Position numbers and translations under genes: made by a program. DNA of 64,000 nucleotides from an uncultured Anaerolineae bacterium (GTDB taxonomy: Bacteria > Chloroflexota > Anaerolineae > J036 > Brachytrichaceae), in NCBI GenBank assembly GCA_938028725.1, contig CALIMH010000007.1, positions 115,483 to 179,482 of the forward strand. The letters are read 5' to 3'. Each line of letters begins with the position of its first letter. The first letter of the stretch is position 1. This document shows positions 46,463 through 54,554 of this stretch, piece after piece. The notes below the pieces were generated by a model. That model had not been told where the DNA came from. It ran no database searches and worked only from the letters and a program-made list of their open reading frames with translations.

Positions 46463-47341
46463 ATGAAACCTCGCATCCTTGTCATCGGCTGCGCCTCCCG
46501 CGATCGACTGCATATCGGCGGCTGCACATACGACACGATTGGCGGCGCCGGCCTATACACTGCGCTGGCAGCGCGCCGGCTCGGCGCCGACGTCACGCTG
46601 CTTGCGCCACGCCCGACGGTTATGCCCTCACCCTTTCGTCCTGTGGAAGCACAGCTGCACTGGCTTGGCCCGGCCATCGAAGCGAATGAGCTGCCTCATT
46701 TGGAGATCGCGCATTACGGCGAGGGCAAGGCAGCCTTGCTTCATGCGTCATGGGGCGGTGAGATAAGCCTTACCCCCCAATGCCTGCCCGCTGATTTGTC
46801 GGGCTACAGCTTCGTGCATATCGCCGCGCTGAGCAGCGCGCAGAAAATGCTGGAGTTCTTGCGCGCTTGCCGCGCACGACGCGCGCCCCGCATCAGCGCC
46901 GGCACGTACTTTCGCATCGTGCAACAAGAGACGGCCACCGTGCGCGCCATTTTCGAGCAGGCCGACCTTTTTTTTATGAACGAGAATGAAGCGCTAGGGC
47001 TATGGGGCAGTTTGCGCGTGGCCGGAGGCGTCAGCGCGCGCACACGCGAGGGAGGGCTGCTGTTTATCACGTTTGACCGACGCGGCGCAATAGTTGTGGA
47101 AGGTGATCGGGTCACGCCTATCCCCCCTGAACCCGCCCGTGAGCTCGACCCTACCGGCGCCGGCGACACATTTTGCGGCGCTACCCTTGCCGGCCTCGCT
47201 CAGGGAAAATCGGCCGTGGTCTCGGCGCACGACGCGGCTGTGCTCGCAGCGCGCAAGATCGAGCACATCGGGCCGGCGTTTTTGCTCGCGGGTGAGCCAC
47301 TTCCTCCGGCGACTTCGCCGCTGTGCCAGAGCACAGACTGA
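46463..47341 (+). CDS. PfkB-family carbohydrate kinase
   Basis: 292 residues. The C-terminal signature DPTGAGDTFCGATL includes the catalytic base Asp in GAGD and the anion hole; the N-terminus IGCASRDRLHIGG is the usual first strand, though the paired Gly motif GGAGLYTALAARRLG stands in for GGNxxN. It phosphorylates a sugar or nucleoside; substrate unknown. TATCAT (46445-46450) ends 12 nt before ATG 46463 and there is no Shine-Dalgarno. The stop lies 5 nt from the end of the convergent M20 peptidase gene. Confidence 0.85.
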   Translation: MKPRILVIGCASRDRLHIGGCTYDTIGGAGLYTALAARRLGADVTLLAPRPTVMPSPFRPVEAQLHWLGPAIEANELPHLEIAHYGEGKAALLHASWGGEISLTPQCLPADLSGYSFVHIAALSSAQKMLEFLRACRARRAPRISAGTYFRIVQQETATVRAIFEQADLFFMNENEALGLWGSLRVAGGVSARTREGGLLFITFDRRGAIVVEGDRVTPIPPEPARELDPTGAGDTFCGATLAGLAQGKSAVVSAHDAAVLAARKIEHIGPAFLLAGEPLPPATSPLCQSTD

Positions 47342-47346
47342 AGCAC

Positions 47347-48711
47347 TCAAGGCTTGGCGCAAAACTCACGCACCAGCTCATACAACACCTGCACGCCCCA
47401 GCTCAGCGCTGAGACTGCCACACGCTCATCATGTCCGTGCACCAAGTCAAAGAAGTTTTCGCCCTGCTCGAAGCGCAGCGGCGAAAAGCCATAGCAGATG
47501 GTGCCAAGCCGAGAGACGTGCTTAGCATCCGTGCCGCCGGCAAGCATGTAGGGCGTGGGTATAGCGTGCGGGTCGTGGCGGCGCAACACCTGGCACATGG
47601 CATGAAAAAGCGGCGTGTTGAAAGGAAACTCCAACGCCTCGCCGACGCTGTCCACCTCCACCTGTAGCCCTGGCAGGTCGCTGAGGGCAGCGCGGATTGC
47701 GGCGAGCGTCTCCTCCACCGACGTGTTGGGCACGGTGCGGCAATCGAGGACAGCCTCTGCAGTGGAGGGGATGACGTTCACTTTATAGCCGGCCCGCAGG
47801 CCGGTGGGCACAATGGTGGTGTGCGTGGCAGCATGCAGTTCCGCTGCTAGCAGCGGGTCATTCACCAGCCGACGCAGCGGAATATCGCGCAGCGCCTCCA
47901 TCTCTGCCCAAGCGCGCAACGCCACGCCCTGAGCGCCACCTAGCGCCTCCGCCAGCACATTGATCAAGGCGCGGGTGGTGGGCGACAACTTGGCTGGCAG
48001 ATGAAACCGAGTCAGGCGATCCAGCGCCCGCGCCAACACAACCACAGGGTTATCCTCGTGGGGGAGGCTGGCATGGCCAGGACGCCCGACGGCAATCAGG
48101 CGCATCCAGATGTTACCCTTCTCAGCGGTCTGAATCGGATACAGCACTTGTCGCCCCACCCAGCTGGCATGACCGCCGAACTCACTCAGGGCATACTCTG
48201 CCTGCAGCAGCTCTGGGTTGCGCTGAATCAGCACGCCAATGCCTTGGTTGGTGTCAGCCTCCTCATCGGCAGTCGCAGCCAAGATGAGGTCGCGCGCAAG
48301 CGAAAGTTGACCAGCAGCCACTTCTCGCGCGACAGCGATAAAAACAGCCAGTTGCATGGCGACGATGCCCTTCATGTCCAACGCGCCACGGCCATAGACA
48401 AAGCCATCGCGCAGCTCGCCGCCGAACGGATCAACGCTCCACTTCTCACGCTCCACCGGCACCACGTCAGTGTGCGAGTAGAGCAACAATGGGGCAGCGC
48501 TGCCATCGCCACGGATGCGCGCGATCACGTTGCCACGTCGAGGGACAGTCTCGATCACGATTGGCTCGATACCCTCCGCGTGCAACACGCTGGCGATGTA
48601 TTCAGCCGCGATGATCTCGTTGCCGGGAGGGTTAGAGGTGTCCAAGCGGATTAGCTCGCGCAAAAAGCGAACGGTTTCCTGCGCGAGCTGGGGCGAGTAA
48701 GGCGCAACCAC
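47347..48711 (-). CDS. M20-family metallopeptidase
   Basis: 454 residues from GTG 48711. Motifs are SHTDVVPVEREKWSVDPF (metal His and Asp), GRGALDMKG, and ATADEEADTNQG (catalytic Glu pair); a dimerisation domain with GRPGHASLPHEDNP lies in the middle. The family includes acetylornithine deacetylase, DapE and carboxypeptidases; the exact substrate is not decidable. I place the start at GTG 48711, 10 nt after TATACT, since the longer ATG 48762 would lie upstream of that promoter and inside proS. It is divergent from proS. Confidence 0.85.
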   Translation of the reverse strand: MVAPYSPQLAQETVRFLRELIRLDTSNPPGNEIIAAEYIASVLHAEGIEPIVIETVPRRGNVIARIRGDGSAAPLLLYSHTDVVPVEREKWSVDPFGGELRDGFVYGRGALDMKGIVAMQLAVFIAVAREVAAGQLSLARDLILAATADEEADTNQGIGVLIQRNPELLQAEYALSEFGGHASWVGRQVLYPIQTAEKGNIWMRLIAVGRPGHASLPHEDNPVVVLARALDRLTRFHLPAKLSPTTRALINVLAEALGGAQGVALRAWAEMEALRDIPLRRLVNDPLLAAELHAATHTTIVPTGLRAGYKVNVIPSTAEAVLDCRTVPNTSVEETLAAIRAALSDLPGLQVEVDSVGEALEFPFNTPLFHAMCQVLRRHDPHAIPTPYMLAGGTDAKHVSRLGTICYGFSPLRFEQGENFFDLVHGHDERVAVSALSWGVQVLYELVREFCAKP

Positions 48712-48721
48712 AACGTCGATC

Positions 48722-48729
48722 AGTATAAT
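48722..48729. promoter_or_regulatory. Overlapping divergent -10 elements for the M20 gene and proS
   Basis: AGTATAAT reads TATAAT on the plus strand (48724-48729), 19 nt before proS, and TATACT on the minus strand (48727-48722), 10 nt before GTG 48711. The two -10 boxes share four bases, the layout of a symmetric bidirectional promoter. No good -35 is seen either way. Confidence 0.55.
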
Positions 48730-48748
48730 CGCCGCAGCTGCACAACCC

Positions 48749-50179
48749 ATGGCCAAAGTCACTCCTCGCGCTCAAGACTACTCCGAGTGGTACCTCGACG
48801 TCATCCGAGAGGCAGACCTGGCCGACTACGCGCCAGTGCGGGGCTGCATTGTGGTGAAGCCGTATGGCTGGGCGATCTACGAGCACATGCGCGAGTTTCT
48901 GGACCGGCGCTTTAAGGAAACCGGACACGTCAACGCTGCCTTTCCTCTGTTCATCCCGCTCAGCTTCCTACAGCGCGAGGCACAACACGTGCAGGGCTTT
49001 TCGCCAGAGCTGGCAGTGGTCACACACGGCGGCGGCGAGGAGCTGGAGGAGCCACTGGTGGTGCGCCCAACCAGCGAGACCATCATTGGCTACTCCTACG
49101 CCCAGTGGATCAGGAGCTACCGCGACCTGCCGCTGCTGATCAACTGCTGGAACAGCGTGGTGCGGTGGGAAAAGCGAACCAAACCGTTCATCCGCACGAT
49201 GGAGTTTTACTGGCAGGAGGGTCATACCGCTCATGCCACCCACGAGGAGGCGCTGGAGGAGGTGATGCGCATTTTGGACGTGTACTACGACCACATGCGC
49301 GCAGATTGCGCCTTGCCAGGTTTCCGCGGGCGCAAAAGCCTGTACGAACGCTTCGCCGGCGCCTTGACCACCTACTCCGTTGAGAGCATGATGGGCGACA
49401 AGCGATCCCTGCAAAGCTGCACCAGCCACGACCTGGGGCAAAACTTCGCACGTGCCTTCGAGATCAAATTCCTAGACCGCGACAACACAGAGAAATATTG
49501 CTGGACTACCTCATGGGGCTTGAGCTGGCGACTGCTAGGAGCGGTGATCATGGTGCACGGCGACGATCAGGGATTGCGGCTGCCGCCCAAGATCGCCCCC
49601 ATCCAAGTTGTGATCGTCCCGATTTACAAGACCGACGCTGAGAAGAGCATCGTGTTTGAAACAGCAGGCCGGCTGTTCCAAACGCTGAAAGCCGCCGGCA
49701 TGCGCGTCAAGCTGGACGACCGCGATGAGACCCCTGGCTTCAAGTTCAACGACTGGGAGCTGCGCGGGGTGCCGGTGCGGGTGGAGGTTGGCCCAAAGGA
49801 TGTGGCTAACGGCATGGTCGGCTTAGCACGCCGCGACCGGCCAGGCAAGGAGGGCAAGTCGTTCGTCTCTCAGCAAGGGCTGGCGGAGCATATCCACACC
49901 CTGCTCCAAGAAATTCACCAATCGCTGCTCCAACAAGCCGAGCATTTCCTGCACTCCCACATCCGCGAGTGCAACACGTGGGACGAAGTGAAAGAGGCTG
50001 TCGAAGATGGATGGGCGCTTGCCCCATTGGCGGACAACCCCGCCAACGACGAGTTCATCCGCAACAACCTCACTGCGAAAACGCTCAACTTCCCTCTCGA
50101 CCAACCCGAAGGCGAGTGGACATGTGTGGTGAGCGGCCAACGGGTGCGCGAGCGCGCGCTGATCGGCAAGTCGTATTGA
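48749..50179 (+). CDS. proS: Prolyl-tRNA synthetase, archaeal/eukaryotic type
   Basis: 476 residues. Class II synthetase core with VVRPTSETIIG (motif 2 region upstream), RWEKRTKPFIRTMEFYWQEGHTAHAT and the motif 3 area HGDDQGLRLPP. No editing insertion is present between motifs 2 and 3, and the chain ends in IGKSY with the C-terminal Tyr typical of the archaeal-like form, which also occurs in Chloroflexota and other bacteria. It charges tRNA-Pro. ATG 48749 follows the shared -10 by 19 nt; no Shine-Dalgarno is present, so the leader is only about a dozen bases. Confidence 0.95.
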   Translation: MAKVTPRAQDYSEWYLDVIREADLADYAPVRGCIVVKPYGWAIYEHMREFLDRRFKETGHVNAAFPLFIPLSFLQREAQHVQGFSPELAVVTHGGGEELEEPLVVRPTSETIIGYSYAQWIRSYRDLPLLINCWNSVVRWEKRTKPFIRTMEFYWQEGHTAHATHEEALEEVMRILDVYYDHMRADCALPGFRGRKSLYERFAGALTTYSVESMMGDKRSLQSCTSHDLGQNFARAFEIKFLDRDNTEKYCWTTSWGLSWRLLGAVIMVHGDDQGLRLPPKIAPIQVVIVPIYKTDAEKSIVFETAGRLFQTLKAAGMRVKLDDRDETPGFKFNDWELRGVPVRVEVGPKDVANGMVGLARRDRPGKEGKSFVSQQGLAEHIHTLLQEIHQSLLQQAEHFLHSHIRECNTWDEVKEAVEDGWALAPLADNPANDEFIRNNLTAKTLNFPLDQPEGEWTCVVSGQRVRERALIGKSY

Positions 50180-50191
50180 GCGGCGTTGCCG

Positions 50192-50219
50192 TTGCAAGGA
50201 TGCTTCAATAGCCTATACT
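50192..50219 (+). promoter_or_regulatory. Promoter placing a leaderless start for sdhC
   Basis: TTGCAA (50192-50197), 16-nt spacer, TATACT (50214-50219). The -10 ends 9 nt before ATG 50229, and no Shine-Dalgarno is present. Confidence 0.6.
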
Positions 50220-50228
50220 TAGCTTCGT

Positions 50229-50636
50229 ATGTTGAACCCGCTCTTGATCACAGTTCGAGAGAGCCTGCGCTATCGTGGGCGCGAGAGCCACTGGATGTGG
50301 CTGCTGCACCGCGTGAGCGGTCTGGGCATTGTGGTCTTTCTGGGCTTGCACATTTTCGGGATGAGCATGTCGGCGTTCAACCCAGCATTGCATGAGCGCA
50401 TGTTGGAGGCTTACAAAACGCCGCTCTTTGCCGTTGGAGAATTGGTACTAGCCGCTCTACTGATATTCCACGCAGTCAACGGCACGCGCATCGCCATTTT
50501 GGAGCTGCGCCCCCAACTTTGGGAAAAGCAACAGGTCGCCACACGCTGGGCCCTCATCATCACTTTCGCACTGGCGATGCCGACAATCCTGGTGATGGCC
50601 TGGAAGTCGGTATCGCACTTCGTTAGCGGTCAGTAG
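50229..50636 (+). CDS. sdhC: Succinate dehydrogenase cytochrome b556 / membrane anchor subunit C
   Basis: 135 residues, three membrane helices. LLHRVSGLGIV and FLGLHIFGMS hold the quinone-site and heme-ligand region of SdhC, and FHAVNGTRIAILEL is the third-helix signature. It anchors SdhAB and carries heme b. It is followed 13 nt later by sdhD. No sdhA or sdhB is downstream; the Fe-S subunit gene is at 42.7-43.4 kb on the other strand. The leaderless promoter drives this pair, and an intrinsic terminator follows sdhD. Confidence 0.88.
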   Translation: MLNPLLITVRESLRYRGRESHWMWLLHRVSGLGIVVFLGLHIFGMSMSAFNPALHERMLEAYKTPLFAVGELVLAALLIFHAVNGTRIAILELRPQLWEKQQVATRWALIITFALAMPTILVMAWKSVSHFVSGQ

Positions 50637-50649
50637 GAGGGAGTACACC

Positions 50650-51108
50650 ATGGCGGTTACCACTGCAACCAGCGGGCGCACCGTGCGCTACGTGCAGCCA
50701 ATAGTTCAAGGGCGCAGCCGCTTCGAGCGGGCGATGTGGCTATTCATGCGCTATAGCGGTTTGGCGCTCGTGTTCCTGGCTTTATCCCATTTCTGGCTAC
50801 AGCATTTGCTGATCGGTACGCACGCCATCACGACAGCGCAAACAGTAGCCTTTTGGGGTGCGCAAGGGCAGCCGGTGACGGTGGGGCAGTTGCTCTTTCG
50901 CGCTTACTACGCTGTGATGCTGGTGTTGGCTGTGGGGCACGGCATCAACGGTGTGCGACAGGTGGCCTACGACTACTTCGGCCATCGCCCCGCAGCGTAT
51001 AAGGCGTTAATGGGAGCTGTCGTCAGCATTGCAGCTGTGATCTCGGCTTTGGGCATCCTTGCGCTGCTCCTTGGCGCGCAAGCCTCCCCAGAAGCACTGA
51101 CCCGCTGA
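50650..51108 (+). CDS. sdhD: Succinate dehydrogenase membrane anchor subunit D
   Basis: 152 residues with three membrane helices (about 35-55, 85-105, 120-143). SHFWLQHLLIG in helix 1 and VLAVGHGINGVRQVAYDY in helix 2 resemble SdhD/FrdD anchor proteins that share the heme and quinone site with SdhC. AGGAGG lies just upstream of ATG 50650. The role is set mainly by adjacency to sdhC; anchor subunits are poorly conserved. Confidence 0.82.
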   Translation: MAVTTATSGRTVRYVQPIVQGRSRFERAMWLFMRYSGLALVFLALSHFWLQHLLIGTHAITTAQTVAFWGAQGQPVTVGQLLFRAYYAVMLVLAVGHGINGVRQVAYDYFGHRPAAYKALMGAVVSIAAVISALGILALLLGAQASPEALTR

Positions 51109-51131
51109 TACGCAGCGCAAGCGAAGGCACA

Positions 51132-52667
51132 GTGTTCCTCCGCCTTCGACCAACTCAAAAAAGCAAGCCGCGTGAGCGTGCTTGCTTTTTTGATCGGCGC
51201 AGCGCCGGCAGGGATGCTCGAAGTATTGCATGGCTGATCATTGGCATCGCTTTTGCGCTGCGCGCCCTCACGATCAACCACGAGAGCCTTTGGCGTGATG
51301 AGATAGATTCGGTGCGCTTTGCGCTCGAGCCACTGCCGGTGCTCCTGGCTGGCTTTGCCCGCCAGCAGTGGAACGGCGCCTTTTACCTTCTTGCCTTGCG
51401 CGGCTGGATGGCCCTAGCGGGTGATTCACCTTTCGCATTGCGTTACTTCTCAGTGGTGTTTGCTGTCCTTCAGGTGGCGCTCGGCTATGCTATCGGACGG
51501 CGCACACTCGGCAGCGAGGCCGGCCTGGCTGCCGCTTGGCTTATGGCTATCGCACCGGCGCTGATCTGGTACGCCGTGGAGGGCAAGATGTACACCTTGC
51601 AACCAACTCTGATTTTGCTGGCAGTGTATGCCCTGCTGCGTGCTGAGCGTCGCCGCGATTGGTTAGCCTTTGTTGCCTTCACCAGCCTGAGCTTCTACAC
51701 GCATCTGCTCTCGCCACTTTTTCTGGCGGTAGCGGCAGCACTGATGCTGATGCACGCCACACTGAGAGTGCAGTGGCGTCGGGCCTTGGGCGCGCTTATA
51801 GCACTGACACTACCTTATGCGCCATTGGCAACATGGCAACTGCCGCTGGCGCTGCGCGGTGGCGAAAGCGGTCACCCCAGTGTGACGCTTAGCGGCGCGG
51901 CTTATCTGCTTCTAGCATATTGGACAACCGGCCTCAGCGCCATCCGCGCACTGCCAACAGGCTGGATGGGCCAAGCACTGCTGTTTGGCGCGATCGCTGT
52001 GCCAACTAGCATTATCAGCTTGGGTCTAGCGAGCATGATGCATTCGCGCGGGATGCGCCAGCACTGGGCAACGCTGGTCGGGTTCATCGCGTGGATGGTG
52101 CTGCCTTTTGCCCTGCTGTATGCGATATCCACTCGCTACCCGCTTTTCAACCCTCGCTATCTGCTGTGGACAGCACCAGCGTTCTATTTGCTGCTCAGCA
52201 GCACAATCGTGCTGGGGTGGCGCAATCGGGCATTGCGCGGGAGCTTGCTCGCCCTCCTCAGCGCGATGAGCTTGTTCGGGGTGTGGGCACAACTGATCTA
52301 CCCCATCCGCCCTAACATTCGTGAAGCGGCCGCGTGCGTGCTGCGCCACTTGCACGCTACCGACCCCATCATCTTCCAGATTCCCTATGGCCAGCATGGC
52401 TTAGCCTACTATGCGCGGCAAGCAGGAGAGCACCTCGCACCTGCGCAGATCATCGAGGCGCCATTCACGAACCACGGCCTAAGCGCCGCAGAGGTGTGGG
52501 GGCAACTCGAAGTACGGCTAGCAGGAGCTCGCCGATTTTGGCTGTATGAAACAGAGCCAAGTATGTGGGACGCGCGTGGCCTCGTGCGACAATGGGCTGA
52601 CCGGCACGCGCGCCTCACGTTGAGGTGCGACTTTCGGGGGGTCGCCGTAGGGCTATACCAACGCTAG
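51132..52667 (+). CDS. Polytopic GT-C-type glycosyltransferase (GT39-like); start uncertain
   Basis: 511 residues from GTG 51132. About ten membrane helices; the first loop NHESLWRDEIDSVRFA carries the acidic pair typical of PMT/ArnT-like enzymes using polyprenyl-phosphate sugars. Acceptor unknown. The N-terminus is doubtful: the sdhCD terminator sits within codons 9-20. GTG 51132 has AAGG upstream, but the first membrane helix starts only near residue 33, and no other standard in-frame start precedes it. Either transcription reads through the hairpin, or a non-standard start lies near 51215. Its TAG shares CTAG with the stop of the convergent SH3 gene. Confidence 0.75.
   Translation: MFLRLRPTQKSKPRERACFFDRRSAGRDARSIAWLIIGIAFALRALTINHESLWRDEIDSVRFALEPLPVLLAGFARQQWNGAFYLLALRGWMALAGDSPFALRYFSVVFAVLQVALGYAIGRRTLGSEAGLAAAWLMAIAPALIWYAVEGKMYTLQPTLILLAVYALLRAERRRDWLAFVAFTSLSFYTHLLSPLFLAVAAALMLMHATLRVQWRRALGALIALTLPYAPLATWQLPLALRGGESGHPSVTLSGAAYLLLAYWTTGLSAIRALPTGWMGQALLFGAIAVPTSIISLGLASMMHSRGMRQHWATLVGFIAWMVLPFALLYAISTRYPLFNPRYLLWTAPAFYLLLSSTIVLGWRNRALRGSLLALLSAMSLFGVWAQLIYPIRPNIREAAACVLRHLHATDPIIFQIPYGQHGLAYYARQAGEHLAPAQIIEAPFTNHGLSAAEVWGQLEVRLAGARRFWLYETEPSMWDARGLVRQWADRHARLTLRCDFRGVAVGLYQR
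51157..51191. terminator. Intrinsic terminator after sdhCD
   Basis: A 12-bp perfect stem AAAAAAGCAAGC/GCTTGCTTTTTT (51157-51168 and 51180-51191) encloses an 11-nt loop that can form a further CGC/GCG pair. The T-tract on the plus strand follows GC-rich pairs, so it should stop sdhCD transcripts; its symmetry would work both ways. It lies inside the longest open frame of the next gene. Confidence 0.85.
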
Positions 52668-54001
52668 CGAGACGCCAACGCTCGTGCGGCTTCGTTCGGC
52701 ACAACGAATTGTGCCATCACCCAACCGACGCGATTGGGCGCGGACGGATAGGCGACTTGCCACCACTGCTTGTCTGGTGAGATGCCGAGGACTTCTAACA
52801 CTGTTCCGCTGCGCACGCGAGTCAACACTTTCGCAGTTGGCGACGGCGCCGCGCGAATTTTGAGGCGGCTGCTGCCGGTGTTAACTGTGACGGAGGGCTT
52901 CGCCGGGGCAGATGGTCCCGGCCCAACCGATGGCGCTGCAGAGGTTTGCAGCGATGGAGCAGCAGGTGTCGTGCTCTGCCCTAGCAGAGCCATAAGTGCA
53001 GCATTAGGGGTCACCACAGAATGATGGATATACGCCACACCTCCAGGTGCGGAGGGATACTCGATCTGCCACCACAACTGATCCGCAGTGTAAGCGCGCA
53101 CGGTGAAGCGCGTGCCCTGTGGCGCAGTGGCCAGGATTGCTGCTGTGAGCAGAGGAGTAGCACGCACGTTCGCCGTGGTTGTTTTGACGATCACCTGAGG
53201 CGTGGCCTCGCTTGACGTCGGCGCTGGCTGCGGCGGCGCGGGAGCGGATGGCACTGCAGCCTCATCCACCACTACAAGCGAGGCATCGTCCACGTATACG
53301 TCGTTGTGCTTCACCGGATACTCAGCGGTGGAGTCCACAAACACGGTCACCGTATCGCTCTTCGCTATTGCCTCCACCGAAACCTCCTCCCAGCGGTCGT
53401 AGGGGCGCGCCCAATCGCTACAAACAATATTTGGGTCGGCGAAGTTCGGCTGCAGCGCGAACATACCGTCGGTGTGGATGCAGGCGCGCACCTGCAAGCC
53501 GCCGGGATCGCGCGAAGAGCTGAGCGGCAAAATGTCCGAGTCGGTTGTCAGGAGGTTGGCCCAGATGCTGAAGCGCAGCCGTGCGCCGGGCCGAATGTTG
53601 CGCACCACCTGATACAAGCCCATCGAGCGGTTGAGCGACCAAAACGTGAAGAACCGAGCGCTGGTTGGGTAACTGCGCACTCGTGACGATTCCATCTCCG
53701 CCGTCATAACGGTGAATTCTGGCTCGCGGTTGATGCGATCTTGGTTGGCCTCCTCGTAGCTCTTACACGCCCAATACGGAATCCACTCGTGGGGGGTGAT
53801 CGCGTTGCCTTTCTGCCAACCGAAGGAGCACACGTCGTTGTTGATCTGCTCGGGCCAATCAAAACCAGGGTTCTTCAGCAAATTCGCCCCACCCTGCGCT
53901 GACGCAGGCTGCGTAGGTAAGCCACAACACAGGCTTGCCAACAACGCCCACGCCACCAGTCCAACCCACCTGACGAGAACCGCAGCTAGCGAGTCGCGCA
54001 C
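52664..54001 (-). CDS. Secreted protein with N-terminal carbohydrate-binding-like region and two SH3b domains
   Basis: 445 residues from GTG 54001. A signal peptide (to about residue 36, PTQPASAQ) is followed by LLKNPGFDWPEQ, the opening of a jelly-roll module like those that bind carbohydrates (to about 235). Two SH3b domains follow in Pro/Ala-rich linkers: one with TANVRATPLLTAAILATAPQ and one with SSRLKIRAAPSPTAKVLTRV. The upstream ATG 54010 overlaps the TATAAT -10 (54014-54009), so GTG 54001, 7 nt beyond the -10, is the likely leaderless start. Likely role: binding to cell wall or extracellular polysaccharide. Confidence 0.75.
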   Translation of the reverse strand: MRDSLAAVLVRWVGLVAWALLASLCCGLPTQPASAQGGANLLKNPGFDWPEQINNDVCSFGWQKGNAITPHEWIPYWACKSYEEANQDRINREPEFTVMTAEMESSRVRSYPTSARFFTFWSLNRSMGLYQVVRNIRPGARLRFSIWANLLTTDSDILPLSSSRDPGGLQVRACIHTDGMFALQPNFADPNIVCSDWARPYDRWEEVSVEAIAKSDTVTVFVDSTAEYPVKHNDVYVDDASLVVVDEAAVPSAPAPPQPAPTSSEATPQVIVKTTTANVRATPLLTAAILATAPQGTRFTVRAYTADQLWWQIEYPSAPGGVAYIHHSVVTPNAALMALLGQSTTPAAPSLQTSAAPSVGPGPSAPAKPSVTVNTGSSRLKIRAAPSPTAKVLTRVRSGTVLEVLGISPDKQWWQVAYPSAPNRVGWVMAQFVVPNEAARALASR

Positions 54002-54008
54002 AACAAGC

Positions 54009-54014
54009 ATTATA
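54009..54014 (-). promoter_or_regulatory. -10 element overlapping the first ATG of the SH3b protein
   Basis: TATAAT on the minus strand includes the first two bases of ATG 54010. A promoter here cannot give an mRNA containing that ATG, which shifts the start to GTG 54001. Confidence 0.5.
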
Positions 54015-54059
54015 GGCTACGGCGATGCAGCCGCGCAGCCGCCCCTCACCACGCGACGC

Positions 54060-54554
54060 TCAACCGCGCAGTGAGCTACCAAGCACCACTGTCAGGGCTG
54101 CCATCACACCACACACAAACGCGACCAGGGTGAGCACATCTGCGCGCGTGATCGCGGGTGGGAGCGCCAGCGTTGCCGACAACATTGCCGGCAACGCAAC
54201 CACCAGCGTGATCGCCAGCCCTGACCACGCTGCCCGGCGCGAGCGCAACACAAAGACAGCAATCATCGGCAGGGCCACGTAAATCACCCAGTTCACGCCA
54301 TTCACGTAACCTTGCACAAATTGCCGCGGCGTGAGAAACAACGCGGTCTGCGCGATGAGGAGATAAGTTGCCGGCTGCGGGTGGCGTTTGCCAAGCCATG
54401 CGATCGGCGCTAGCAGTGCTAGGTCCAACGCCGCCGCACCCAAGCTGATGGGATTCGGTATGGTCAACCAGACAATCAGCAGAAACACAAACGCCAGCGT
54501 TGCCTTGACAACCAGCACCATCCTGAGACGCTGCCATGCTTCGGCCTGGCTCAT
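54060..54554 (-). CDS. Six-helix membrane protein coupled to murJ, unknown function
   Basis: 164 residues, about six hydrophobic helices. ATG 54554 overlaps the murJ stop (ATGA), so it is translated by coupling. The helical array, with RRAAWSGLAITLVVALPAM and short charged loops, resembles the membrane sensor half of some histidine kinases and cyclases, but no output domain follows. I do not recognise a family. The coupling suggests it serves with MurJ, for example in regulation, but that is inference. Confidence 0.7.
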   Translation of the reverse strand: MSQAEAWQRLRMVLVVKATLAFVFLLIVWLTIPNPISLGAAALDLALLAPIAWLGKRHPQPATYLLIAQTALFLTPRQFVQGYVNGVNWVIYVALPMIAVFVLRSRRAAWSGLAITLVVALPAMLSATLALPPAITRADVLTLVAFVCGVMAALTVVLGSSLRG

